Of a DNA stretch of 64,000 bases, positions 55,548-64,000 are shown in pieces (positions within the stretch are counted from its first letter, which is position 1; every line of letters starts with the position of its first letter). The notes under the pieces are model-generated. The model saw only the letters and a list, made by a program, of their open reading frames with translations. It had not been told where the DNA came from and did not search any database. Position numbers and translations under genes: made by a program. Source of the stretch: Sclerotiophoma versabilis (Eukaryota > Ascomycota > Dothideomycetes > Pleosporales > Didymellaceae); contig JAAROD010000004.1 of assembly GCA_012274445.1 (NCBI GenBank), positions 2,046,001 to 2,110,000 of the forward strand, given 5' to 3'.

Positions 55548-57012
55548 CTAGAGGAAGTAATCGGCGACTGGTTTCTTGGCCGGCATGCCCCTCGAGTCCT
55601 GCGGGGCGGCCTCGAAGACCCTATATCTGCGGCCCGGACCGTCTCTGTTCCTCTGTTCGCTGAGCATGGTGCTCAGTCTCCTTTCCCCATTCGCGGCGTT
55701 TGGACCATCATTACTCCCCAAGACCCAGCCACCGCCTCCACCGGCTCTGTCGCCGTTGGTGCGGCGCTGGAAGCCGGCGTTGCTGCCGTCCTCGCCGAGC
55801 TCGAGAATGGCAGCAACGTTGCCGCAGCGGTAGCAGTAGTTGGGGGCGCTCCAGACGGTGACGATGGTGGAGTCGAACATCTCCTTGAAGCCTTCCATGA
55901 CGAGCTGGTGGGCTCGGGCAATCAGAGAGAGGTCGTTCTTGTGGTTGAAGCACTTGACAATGTCGGCGCCGAAGAGGAAGCCGGCGCCGCGCGGCGAGAG
56001 GCCCCAGCCGTCGATCTCGTCGGGGTCGGACCAGAGGAGGTCGCACATGGCGCCCTCGTGGGGGACTTCTTGCTTGCGGTCCAGCAGACGGATCTTGTCG
56101 ATGCTGTCGATGAGGGGCGAGAGGCCGCCGTGGACGCACAGGATGGCGCCCGTGTCGTTGCGGGTGGAGCCGTTGGCGGCGGACGAGGCGGCGGTGCCCG
56201 GGGGGCCGACGTTGGTGGGGGTTGGGGGCGCGAGCGGACTCGAGGAGCCCATGTTGGCGCTCGTGGCGGAGACGGAGGACTGCGAGTCGGAGTTGCGGGC
56301 GTAGCGGTACATGATCTCGCCGGCGGCGTTGAGCGTCTCGATTTCAATGTCCTGGTCGAGGTCGGGGATGGTGTCGGCGTTGCTGTTGGAGGCGATGGGG
56401 CCGTCGGTGGGCTGCAGCGAGGTGGCGGCGCCGGTGACGAGGGCGGCCAGGGCGAGATAGTCGAAGACGTCGCAGCAGTAGCGCCAGACGTTGGCGCTGC
56501 CGTACTTGCGCAGGCACTCGTCGTAGAAGCCGTAGACGGTGGTGATCTGGCGCGACTCGTGGTTGCCGCGGATCAGGGTGATGCGGTCGGGGTAGCGCAC
56601 CTTGAGGCACAGCAGGAGCAGGAAGGACTCGAGCGAGTAGAAGCCGCGGTCGACAAAGTCGCCTGTGCAGGGTCAGCGTGGGCGCGGGCGGCGGGGCGGG
56701 CGGCGGGCCTACCCATGAACAGGTAGTTTGTGTCGGGCACGTCGCCGCCGACGCGGAACAGCTCCATGAGGTCGTGGAACTGGCCGTGGATGTCGCCGCA
56801 TATCTGTCGCCGCATCAGCTCACGCGCGCCGTGTCTGGCCCGGGGCCGCGCCAACCTACCGTCACGGGCGCATCGACGCCGACGACATTGCCCTCCTCGA
56901 TGAGCAGCTCGCGCGCCTTGTAGCACACCTCGCGCACCTGGTTCTCGGGGATCGGCCGGCACGCGCGCAGCTGCTGGATGGCCTTGTCGAGGTCGCTGCC
57001 GCCGGTGCTCAT
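55548..57012 (-). CDS. PP4-type (PP2A-like) serine/threonine phosphatase catalytic subunit
   Basis: Exons 56860-57012, 56713-56803 and 55548-56662 (introns 56 and 50 bp) give 452 aa. Metallophosphatase motifs: [23 protein letters not shown] (rebuilt across intron 2), [19 protein letters not shown] and [11 protein letters not shown]. The C-terminus [10 protein letters not shown], then KKPVADYFL, ends as PP4/Pph3 and keeps the methylated Leu context of PP2A-like enzymes. Human PP4 has about 307 residues. Here an 86-residue low-complexity, acidic-to-Pro/Ser/Thr-rich insertion sits between the DYLALAAL helix and CVHGG (about residues 157-242), and a second one lies before the C-terminus. Database names for this fungal group vary (PP4, PPG1). 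Nuclear/cytosolic, DNA-damage and TOR-linked in yeast. Confidence 0.9.
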
Positions 57013-57566
57013 CGTATCGTCCCAGCGCTTGCCGCGGCGCAGCTGTGCACTTCTCTCGAGGGTCCCGCGGCGGGCGCGAAAGAGTTCGGTGGCGGCGGGG
57101 CGGGCGCTGCTTCAGAGCGCGCAGTCGACACGTGAGGCTTCGGGCCGCGGGCGGACGGGGGTTCGAGGGCGCGTCCAGGGCAGAGCCGGTGTGCTCGCGA
57201 ACTGTGCAGTGCAACGGTGAACGACTGCATCGTCGTCGATCGCCCTCGCCGCACGACCTCCGCGGGACCGGCGCGCAGGGATCCGCCGCGCACTAGCGCC
57301 CTCGTCGTTCCCTCCACCAAAAGTCTATCACCACCTCTCCCCCGCAGCCCCTCCGCTTGTCACGCCCCCACGCGCTCGAGGCATCTCAATTGGCACGGTA
57401 CCACGCCGCCCAGCACCCCTCGCCCTGCGCGCACCTGCTAATCGGCTCCAGCACCAGTGATGCCTCGGCCACCCGTCGCTTTCTAACACCGACCCTCTCA
57501 TTCGACACTCGGCATTCGACATTCGACATTCGACATTTGGCACTCGACCTTCAACCACCACCTACC
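57013..57566. promoter_or_regulatory. GC-rich shared upstream region of phosphatase and small membrane protein
   Basis: About 550 bp between divergent genes; GC-rich, with a short tandem repeat near 57514-57537. No gene. Confidence 0.45.
57514..57537. repeat. Seven-bp tandem repeat (ATTCGAC)
   Basis: Three perfect copies of ATTCGAC in a row plus a partial one, with degenerate copies on both sides (from about 57500 to 57550), just upstream of the ATG at 57567. Confidence 0.85.
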
Positions 57567-57962
57567 ATGCCGCCACACATGCACCCGCGCTCGCGCATGA
57601 CCGCCTCGCTGTTCACCACCACCCTCATGGTCTCATTCCTCGTCGTCGCCGCCCCACATCTGATCCCCTGCCCCGTCGACCCGCGCACGCTGAATGACTC
57701 GGCCGATCCCACAAGACCGCGGCGAAGACGGCGACCGGTTGAGAATGCCGACGACGCCAGTCCCGTCTTGGGCGACGACGCGAGGGGGAAGAGCATCGAG
57801 CACAGATTGAATCCGAAGAGGGAGTGTCCGATCCCCAAGCCAGGAGGCCTTGTGGGCCAGGTTCTGGGCATGACACGGCGGGAAGAAACACCAGAGCCGG
57901 AGACAAGTGTGAGCAGCCAGGTTGAACGCTTACGGAAGACGAGATCGGGCTATGACCAATAA
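57567..57962 (+). CDS. Small single-span membrane protein
   Basis: 131 aa from ATG 57567 (MPPHMHPRSRMTASL). One hydrophobic segment at residues 12-30 (ASLFTTTLMVSFLVVAAPHL) precedes IPCPVDPRTLNDSADPTRPR, then a basic RRRRR run. A conserved-looking tail follows with RECPIPKPGGLVGQVLG. I believe similar short proteins occur in many filamentous fungi, with a CP pair after the membrane segment, but I cannot name a function. A mitochondrial inner membrane or ER location is possible. Codon use and position support a real gene. Confidence 0.65.
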   Translation: MPPHMHPRSRMTASLFTTTLMVSFLVVAAPHLIPCPVDPRTLNDSADPTRPRRRRRPVENADDASPVLGDDARGKSIEHRLNPKRECPIPKPGGLVGQVLGMTRREETPEPETSVSSQVERLRKTRSGYDQ

Positions 57963-58404
57963 CATACTTGCCATGGACCGCGCATGGCCACTGTGAATGC
58001 ACTGTACATCAGTAGACATGTATCATATATTTGTACTCGGCAAAACGTTGAGTGTATGAAGCAATTACAACCCAATCCCAGACACCGTCTTCGCTGTCAG
58101 CCGTCGACATCACCGTATGCCAACCGCTTCATTGCACTCTGTCACTATGCATTATAGCGCTCACCTTCATTTACACGCCCCTACATCTCATTCATAATTT
58201 CTTCGAAAAAGCACGTGCAAGCTCCATTGCGATTAGCGTCACAACGCGTCACAACGCCTCACTTCCAGATGCAGTATCTGCCTCCATCACTTTGAAAGCA
58301 ATTCTCTCTACCCGCGATTCCGGATCGCAGTATTCGCGAGTAAACTGTCCTTCAAAAACACATGTCTCGCGTGCTGTGTTGTGTACAACGACCAGCAGAC
58401 AAGC
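57963..58404. other. Convergent intergenic stretch
   Basis: About 440 bp between the end of the small membrane protein and the end of the peptide transporter; short frames only, no gene seen. Confidence 0.5.
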
Positions 58405-60451
58405 CTACGCCTTCTCCACAGACTCAGTCTTCACGGCAAGCGCCTCCGAGTTCGACAGATAGCCACCCTCGGGAAGCTTATCAAGCGCATCGTTCTCCTT
58501 GTCCAGTGACCTGAAGGTCCACCAAAACGCAATCCAGCCAAAGAAGGTCAAGATCGCAATAGTGACATACAGCCACACCAACAGAGGGTCTGTAGCCAGG
58601 GGAACAAAAGCCTGAGCAATGGCGGAAGAAAAAGCGTGCGTGAACCAAAACACACCGGTGACTAGTGATCGCATGTTCTTCGGCGCCTTGGTGTACGCGT
58701 ACTCGAGGCCAGTGATGGACGCGAAGATTTCTGAAAACGCAATGAGCAGGTAGGCTGGCGTCTGCACCCATACAACGAGATCTGGTGGGGTATCGCAGTC
58801 GCTTGCGAACTTGCCGCAGGGTGACTTTTCGTAGATGAAGTGTTGGACCAGCGCTGCCACGATCATGCTGAGCATAGCGCAGACGAAGCCGGCTTGGATC
58901 TTCTTCAGAGGCGTGAATTTGATGCCCATCCGCGCGAGTTGAGGGTAGAAAACCTTGTCGAAGATGGGAATGAATCTGGATGTTGGATGATTAGCTGCGT
59001 CGTGCCTATCGAGAGCTACAACATAGACTCACATAATGAGTGTGAATGGGTTCAGATTGTGAACAACATCATTTGGAATACCGTTGAGCTCCATCGTAGC
59101 TGCCTGTGAGACCAAGTTGGTTGTCATCTGCACATCTGAATCAGCTGCGAATCATTCTGCACTGTACGCGTTGTAGCTCACCTGACCATAAGGCAGCCAA
59201 AAGATCGGCAGCCAAAGGAATACTTGACACGCCTTAATACCACGTCGCACTTCGTCGACCCAAGCATCGTCAAACGTCATCCAGTTGGGCTTATTAGCAA
59301 GATTGCTTGGCTTAGCGCCGTCCCACAAGTTGGGAGAAGAGAGGTTCTTCCAGGTACGAGCGGGGTTGATTGACCACCTTCCACGCATCGCAAAGCCGTA
59401 GAGCTTGAACGCCTTGACGAGCACGTCTCCCTGTGGCGGCTTCTTTACATAGTGCTTGCTCAACCCCACCATCAAGAGTGGGCAGAAGATGAAGAGAATC
59501 GTGGGCAGGAGGTACGACAGCCAAAACCCAACATACTTCTCCGCATACACCATGGAGATCTGACCTGTCAGAGCCCCAATGTTGATAAGCAGGTAGTAAC
59601 GCATGTACACACGTGAGATGGTGATACCAGGATCTACAATCACCCGTTCTCCGTTGGATTCAGTGCGAATGTAAGCCCTTGGGTGACTGTGTTCATACTG
59701 CTCAGCCACGAGGGGAGAAATGCAGCATTTGAAGAAGCCAACGCCGCTTCCGAAGAGAATCAGGCCCAGAATGAATGAGGCCAGTGCTCCTTGGGGGTTT
59801 GCAATGACTTGTGGGATGGCCGCAATGATGATCAGGATGTGGCCGGCTGTGGCTAGCATGATGGCTACGTAGATGGTTTTGAATTTGCCCCAGTACTCGT
59901 CCGCAAGCCAACCGCCTGATAACGTCAATCAGATTTAACATTGACCTGAAGAGTTCTACTTACCAACCATAGGCATGACATATGAGAAGAACTGATTGAA
60001 CTGAACGAGCCCAGTGGAAGCCTGCTGGCCCATGCCCAGAGCACCAGCCTGACCATGTGTGCCAGCAGCACCCGCAGATGGGAAAGGGCCTTCAGTAGGA
60101 AGATCCTGTTGGATGAAGTTGACGACTTGTGAAATCAGCTTTTATCTATTCCTCACTTCTTTTAACAATATACGTACAGACAGCTGTAGTTCCATAATAG
60201 GCGAATCGCTCGCACATCTCAACTATGCCAATGACATAGATCATCCAGTTGACTTTGCCATAGACGCGGCGCAAAGTGGTCCAGTCCTCGTCGGTAGGGT
60301 ATTGCTCGCCATTGGGGCCAACCAGCTCCTCGGATGTCGAAGTGTAAGGTTCTCGCTTCTCAACCACAGATTCGTCTTTCGAATCCTTTACTATAGCTGG
60401 ACGGCCTGCAGTTGCTGCGTCTGAAATGTCGAGGTTTGCACCCGAGGACAT
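58405..60451 (-). CDS. PTR2: PTR2-type proton-coupled di-/tripeptide transporter (POT family)
   Basis: Five exons: 60178-60451, 59964-60125, 59182-59915, 59033-59127 and 58405-58975 (introns 52, 48, 54 and 57 bp) give 611 aa. Motifs: VEMCERFAYYG (the E-x-x-E-R proton/substrate motif of POT carriers), FFSYVMPMVG joined across intron 2 to GWLADEYWGKFKTI (the POT signature loop), YYLLINIGALTGQISM. About 12 membrane segments, with the fungal extra loop between segments (PPQGDVLVKAFKLYGFAMRG). It imports small peptides with protons. The two secreted peptidases in the window (S10 and DPP4) could supply its substrate, though they are not adjacent. Confidence 0.94.
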
Positions 60452-62542
60452 TGTGGAAAGTGGTATTCGTCGGTATGCGTGCGAAATGATCGATCACGGG
60501 CGACATAGGGTTCATATCCATGGCTATTTGCCATCTGTTTTCCAGCTGCCTCATTCAGTAGAATGGTGACACGAGTATGATCAGCAGATTGCTTGTGGTC
60601 TCTCGGCGCCACTGAATAGTAATAGAGAGCTGCGCCAGCCAGGAAATAAACGGCTTCCGTTCGCAACCGTAGTACGCCATTTCATATGTGGTAAATCTGG
60701 GAGGAAGCGCATACAGAGACAGCATTGGCGCCGAGTGATAACAAACACTTCATCTTGGTGAAGTTACATTGCCAAGTGCGCCGTGGTGAGCCAAGCAGAG
60801 AGCAGATAAAATATCCAATCACCACGAGTTGAAGTCATTCGTAGCACAAGCCGTTCACTTGTCTGCAGTCAGTTGGTGCAAGGCTATGAATAATTGCAAC
60901 CCTTCTTTGGTTGCGATCTGACAGTGTCTTGCCCTGTGGAAGTCGGACACCTTCCTCATCAAGCATAATGATGGGGTGGACAAGACGACAAGACGACAAG
61001 ACGGAGGCAAGGCACCGCTCAATGTTCCCCGCCACATTGGCAGAGCCCGACAAAGATTGTTCTCTCATTGTCGCGGAAAATTGTCGGTGCTTCTGGTGGA
61101 TTGTATCGCATTGCAGCCGTCGTCTCCGGTCTGTGAAGCCTTCTGATGGAGGTAAATACGAGGTGGGCGCGAAATGATGGTTGGCCACAGGTAGTAACTG
61201 AGCACGTGCCCGACCCTCCTAATCCTTTGTCTTATTCTCATACGCTGCGCATATCTGACCAGCCCGCTAGGCTACTAGCAGATAAGCGTCTATTTTGTTA
61301 CACACAGCCTAGCAGACCGTATAAGTCACGTTGTCTAGTAAATTATAAGTCAAACATCAAAATTGGCCGTTTTAAATTGGTTTACCCGCTGCCATAACTA
61401 CTGCGCACGATTGCACAGCCTTCGAGTGATTGAATCTGGTGTTTCATGCCAAGTCCTATTTCAGCCGTAATCTGTGGACCTCCAATTATGTTTATCTTCC
61501 AGAGCACACGTTCAGAATAACATATCTTAAGAATCCTATTGCCAATCTTCTACTCTCAGCTCATTGATTCTATTTTTCTCTTTCCCAAGAAGAAGGCGAG
61601 TCCTTACGTTGTTCTTCTCAATTCAGACATATTGCCTCTGCTACAGAGTTGAACAGATCTAAGTGGTACAGGTAGTAGAAGGAAGGCAACGTAAGCTCAT
61701 TGCACAGCAAACAAGGAACTAAAATTTCAATGACACTCTGCTAAGCTCTAGCTAGCATCGTCCAGCATTGTTGTGACTGGCCCACGCACTAGCGTACTGA
61801 GAGCTCTCAAACAGCGTCTGAGAATGAGATAAATTGATACTCAATGTGAGCGGTGCTTCATCCATTCACGCACACGAATTAGATACACGGCGAGTGTTTA
61901 GATTTCCTCAGTATCTCATACGCAAAACTCCAACCCGCACACAAAGTCCGTCAGCTGCGCTCAAGCCTCTAATACAGCCTCCGTATATCTAGTCGGTGTG
62001 ACCTTTCTTACTAATTCGTTGGGTTTTTACAGAAAATTGCGGTCTGGAAGCTGAGATACCCGATTCCTAATGCTCGTTCTTCTATTGTTACAATACTAAA
62101 TCTTACAAGGTGTCTTATCTCTGCCCGATCGACTTCACCATCTTCTTGATTGGTCAACAGATCGTGCGCAGGAACTTGAGATGCTCATTTTGCTGCGACG
62201 CTCTTGACCCTGCCCGTGACTTCTGCTGATTAAGCTAAGGTGTTTAACGAGGGATTCTAGCGTGGGGACCACTGACTATAATGACCGCTTGTTTCGCTGA
62301 CAGCCTGTCTCGTACACTGTAAGAGCCTCCACAAATAGGATCTAGTTCTGACAAATGACAACAAACACCCTCCTGCGTTATTCTTGTGCCCTTCGACGAG
62401 ACTTAAGAACTGGAGGACTCATAAGAGGCCGGGTTTGCAATAATATCTCCATGATTTTATTCATACATTATTTACTTCTTCATTGAGTGGCACTCAATCT
62501 ATAACAGAAATCGTGGCTAGTCTCGTGTCTATTCTATTTGTT
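60452..62542. other. Gene-poor 2.1-kb stretch, upstream of PTR2
   Basis: Only short frames without motifs. AT-rich patches from about 61300 to 61400 and 61500 to 62540 look repeat-like or mutated, but I could not match them to any structure. Includes three copies of CAAGACGA at 60981-61004. No gene recognised. Confidence 0.45.
60981..61004. repeat. Eight-bp tandem repeat
   Basis: The unit CAAGACGA occurs three times in tandem (last base differs in copy 3). Confidence 0.85.
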
Positions 62543-64000
62543 TTAGACAGCAGCAGCGATGTGGCTGTCCAAAAGGGAACCAATGTCGCCAACAAAGATA
62601 CTTAGGATGAAGCATGCACCTCCAAAAGCAATGGAGACCCAGTATGGCCATCTGTATGCTTGGGAAAATGCTTCCTGGGCACTCGCAACGATAAGTTCGT
62701 AACTGTTCCTGTTCAGAACCAGAGGGTTTGTGGCTAAAATCTCGCGCAGCTGAGTGAATTGAGCGTTCGCAACGAGCGTGGTCATCTCTGCGATGAGTTT
62801 CAAACTTTCAGGGTTGAACGGATTGACGATGGCGTTTCCAGCAATGGTTTTAGTAGCCACCAGATCTGTTGCATATATGGTAACATTATGATAGAAGAGG
62901 TTGGAGGCGATTGCGAATGTAATGGCACCACCGACGTAACGAAGACTGAGCGTTATGGCAGTTACTGTAGCAATAAGCTCATCTGGGCAGGCAATTTGCG
63001 CGATGATGGAGCATGGGATAATAACCCCACCGACTCCGAGAGAAGCTAGAGTAACAATGCCGTACATGGTGTTGAGGTTTTGCGGTGTCGATATTGACAT
63101 GGCGCCGGTGCCAGCAGTCATCATGGCCGTGAAGAAGAGTAGCAATAATCGGATGCGGCCCTTGGTGACTGGAATGAGGATCAAACAAATGGCGGCGCCA
63201 ATGATAATACCGAATCCGATAGGGAGGGATCGAACACCAACACCAATTGGATCATCACCTAGACACGATCAGCATGGACTTCACACTAGGTCAGGATTTG
63301 ATTTACCATAAACGTTATAAATCTGCGTGGGCCAGAAGAGCAGCAAGACAAAGAAGTTGCCACCACTGAGCCAGGTGATCAAAAGAATGACAATCATGGT
63401 CTTCTTAGCCTTCTTGAACAATGCACGGGGAACCATTGGATGCGGCGCATAGACCTCCCACACAAAGAAGGCTCCGATCAGGACGATGCCGATGATAAGG
63501 GGCACAATGTTGTGCACACTCCCCCAGGCATACTAGATCATGTTAGTTGCCGTTGACAAGCAGATCATCGAGAATAGCATACCTGAGAGGCGCCCCACTG
63601 CAAACCCATCATGAAGCACGAGATACCACCGATGCTGAGAATGCCTCCAATGTAATCGATGCGCTGAATAACATGGGTTGCAGTGTACTCTGCCGTGAGG
63701 CGAGACGGATCATGGTAGCAGAAGATGCAGAGGAGAAGACCAATGAAATTCCAGATGCCGACGAAAATACCGTTGTAGCGCCAGTTGCTGGCTCTAGCAA
63801 TGAGCTGACCGTACAGCACTGAGGGACAGAAGGGTAGAATGGTCAAGACTACAAGACCGACATATTTGCCACGGTCCTTGACGGGCACAACTTCGGCTGT
63901 TCCAGCAAGGGCAATGAGTTCGTTGAGACCAGCGCCGACTCCAGAGAAGACATTGCCAGCTGAAGCAGTCAGCAACGATTGATACATGGGGTTTTCGGCT
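62543..64000 (-). CDS. TRI12-type MFS transporter, C-terminal part (runs off right edge)
   Basis: Exons 63583-64000 (open to the edge), 63307-63532 and 62543-63258 (introns 50 and 48 bp). Visible sequence is about 453 codons with membrane segments throughout. GLNELIALAGTAEVVPVKDR, GKYVGLVVLTILPFCPSVLY and GQLIARASNWRYNGIFVGIW match fungal trichothecene-efflux-pump-like (TRI12) MFS carriers. After splicing, GASQ joins YAWGSVHNIVPL and NVYG joins DDPIGVGVRSLPIGFG. The C-terminus is complete. TRI12-like carriers (14 segments) export secondary metabolites or iron chelates; the substrate here is unknown. The N-terminal third lies beyond the window. Confidence 0.9.

Noticed and set aside
55386..56726. 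446-codon plus-strand frame
   Set aside because: Antisense to the PP4-type phosphatase; Gly/Ala/Val-rich composition is typical of shadow frames in GC-rich exons.
1..64000. CRISPR arrays, rRNA, tRNA, operon signals
   Set aside because: The sequence is eukaryotic; no direct-repeat array with spacers, rRNA-like block or tRNA-like cloverleaf that I could recognise. A tRNA search program would be decisive.
58405..64000. Transporter pair as part of a metabolite cluster
   Set aside because: No biosynthetic enzyme lies between or beside the two transporters inside the window; kept only as a low-interest note about the right edge.

Overview
This window is nuclear DNA of a filamentous ascomycete (Pezizomycotina, probably a Dothideomycete). 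The support is the gene set and the gene structure: short GT-AG introns (mostly 48-95 bp, often with CTAAC/CTGAC-like branch sites), a dynein heavy chain of nudA length, a TRI12-type transporter, secreted S9/S10 peptidases, and a small inverted-repeat element whose arms differ only by transitions, as expected after RIP (repeat-induced point mutation). Where introns break a reading frame I rebuilt the exons by hand from splice sites, frame and family conservation. CDS coordinates span first to last coding base, and exons are listed in the evidence.

Layout. 1-5.9 kb: partial unknown gene, unknown two-exon gene, membrane-anchored GT31-like glycosyltransferase with a PAN/apple-like tail, uncertain Ser-rich gene. 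6.7-13.5 kb: NmrA-like reductase, large orphan acidic protein, then a gene-poor stretch with a decayed coding remnant and a 361-bp MITE-like element. 13.5-25.1 kb: compact housekeeping block with an SDR dehydrogenase, small hydrophilin-like protein, serine carboxypeptidase, Dpb3/CHRAC-type histone-fold protein, CLC Cl-/H+ exchanger, GMP synthase (GUA1) and BCP1. 25.3-41.1 kb: Rieske protein (RIP1), macro-domain phosphatase (POA1), and the 4,337-aa cytoplasmic dynein heavy chain, almost all in one 12.3-kb exon. 41.5-49.9 kb: lineage-specific and decaying genes: Ser-repeat coiled-coil protein, KCTD/BTB remnant with an in-frame stop, secreted nucleoside hydrolase, SGNH-like protein lacking the usual His, coiled-coil orphan, and a tandem C2HC zinc-finger protein split by an in-frame TAG. 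50.2-64 kb: secreted dipeptidyl peptidase IV, F-box protein, DUF4385 protein with a SUMO-consensus-rich tail, PP4-type phosphatase with a large insertion, small membrane protein, PTR2-type peptide transporter, and a TRI12-type transporter running off the right edge.

The genes do not form one pathway. They are a mosaic of conserved housekeeping genes (purine synthesis, respiration, transport, motor, phosphatase), secreted nutrient-acquisition enzymes (carboxypeptidase, DPP4, nucleoside hydrolase, with the peptide transporter as a plausible partner of the peptidases) and accessory or decaying genes. I found no CRISPR array, rRNA or convincing tRNA, and no clear novel multi-gene system. The most unusual signals are the zinc-finger array interrupted by TAG, the BTB remnant, the transition-only inverted repeat, and the SUMO-type motifs in two otherwise unrelated proteins.
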